From positions 1 to 5,184 of the forward strand of contig JBJHCE010000208.1 in the NCBI GenBank assembly GCA_050485865.1: a DNA stretch of 5,184 nucleotides. The letters are read 5' to 3'. Each line of letters opens with the position of its first letter. Position 1 is the first letter of the stretch. The stretch is from SKNW01 sp050485865 (GTDB lineage: Bacteria; Gemmatimonadota; Gemmatimonadetes; Longimicrobiales; Gaopeijiaceae). The translations under genes were made by a program, and so were the position numbers. The notes beneath the pieces are model-generated. The model was not told where the DNA came from, ran no database searches, and saw only the letters and a program-made list of their open reading frames with translations. Of this stretch, positions 4,948-5,184 are shown piece after piece.

Positions 4948-5016
4948 GCCGGTCACGGCCAACCTCCCCGGCGCCGTCCGCGCGGGGCGGAGGCGCCGGG
5001 GAGGCTCATGACCGGC
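4948..5016 (-). promoter_or_regulatory. Large composite stem-loop between tuf and rpmG
   Basis: Three nested perfect helices: outer GCCGGTCA (4948-4955) with TGACCGGC (5009-5016); middle 13 bp CCTCCCCGGCGCC (4963-4975) with GGCGCCGGGGAGG (4992-5004); inner TCCGC (4977-4981) with GCGGA (4987-4991) closing a five-base loop. An internal loop of seven against four bases separates the outer from the middle helix. That is 26 pairs in 69 bases, the strongest secondary structure in the window. The transcript continues TTGGCC after the 13-bp arm and ACCGAAACG after the outer arm, with no U-run. It could be a tuf terminator of the U-poor type seen in some GC-rich bacteria, a 3'-end stabiliser, or a processing site separating tuf from the rpmG-secE-nusG message. 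Confidence 0.6.
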
Positions 5017-5023
5017 GGGGTCC

Positions 5024-5041
5024 CGGGAGCGATGTCTCCCG
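5024..5041 (-). other. Small hairpin 20 bases after the tuf stop
   Basis: A 6-bp stem (CGGGAG with CTCCCG) closes a six-base loop. It lies between the tuf stop and the large stem-loop. The flanking CCCGGG copies (5022-5027 and 5044-5049) could form an alternative, larger stem. No U-tract follows, so alone it is not a convincing terminator. Confidence 0.35.
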
Positions 5042-5061
5042 CACCCGGGGGTACGGCCTCG

Positions 5062-5184
<123 letters not shown>

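Noticed and set aside
4917..4962. Promoter for rpmG-secE-nusG upstream of rpmG
   Set aside because: TTGGCC followed by a GTAGAG-like hexamer is too poor a match. A promoter may exist, but cannot be supported from sequence alone.
4917..5061. tRNA gene between tuf and rpmG
   Set aside because: The strong pairing is one nested stem, not a cloverleaf; there is no TTCGA T-loop in context, no acceptor stem pairing and no anticodon arm.

Overview
The window is a conserved bacterial core locus carrying, on the minus strand, the end of tuf, then rpmG, secE, nusG, rplK, rplA, rplJ, rplL and the first third of rpoB. Transcription runs from high to low coordinates. Every gene reads as an intact, full-length family member except tuf (last 40 codons, cut at base 5184) and rpoB (first 464 codons, cut at base 1). 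There is no sign of mobile elements, CRISPR, phage, toxin or other accessory content. The plus strand holds only antisense shadow frames.

Organism: the DNA is GC-rich, with third positions almost all G or C. The gene order is generic for bacteria. The protein details are a four-cysteine L33 of 50 residues, a single-span SecE of 67 residues, and an RpoB N-terminus of the 'INFAKLQPVMPMPDLLDVQL' kind. To my eye they sit nearest the FCB side of the tree (Gemmatimonadota-like), but a GC-rich Acidobacteriota- or NC10-like organism is not excluded. This is an impression from remembered sequences, not a search.

Layout from the 5' end of the transcript: tuf (5184-5062); a 145-base spacer with a very large composite stem-loop (4948-5016) and a small hairpin (5024-5041); rpmG (4916-4764); a 16-base gap; secE (4747-4544); a 10-base gap; nusG (4533-3985); a 32-base gap; rplK (3952-3527); a 131-base hairpin-rich spacer; rplA (3394-2696); rplJ (2696-2166), overlapping rplA by one base (TGATG); a 124-base spacer; rplL (2041-1661); a 266-base spacer with four separate hairpins; rpoB from a TTG start at 1394.

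The genes jointly build and couple the gene-expression machinery. EF-Tu delivers tRNA; L33, L11, L1, L10 and L7/L12 belong to the large ribosomal subunit, the last two with L11 forming the factor-binding stalk; SecE is part of the membrane translocon; NusG ties RNA polymerase to the ribosome or Rho; RpoB is the polymerase beta subunit.

The points worth a second look are non-coding or translational: the structured rplL-rpoB spacer (candidate attenuator or processing region), the large tuf-rpmG stem-loop, the lack of room for a classical L10 leader before rplJ, a strong Shine-Dalgarno before rplA that points at an out-of-frame short ORF, and the TTG start of rpoB. I see no novel multigene system here.
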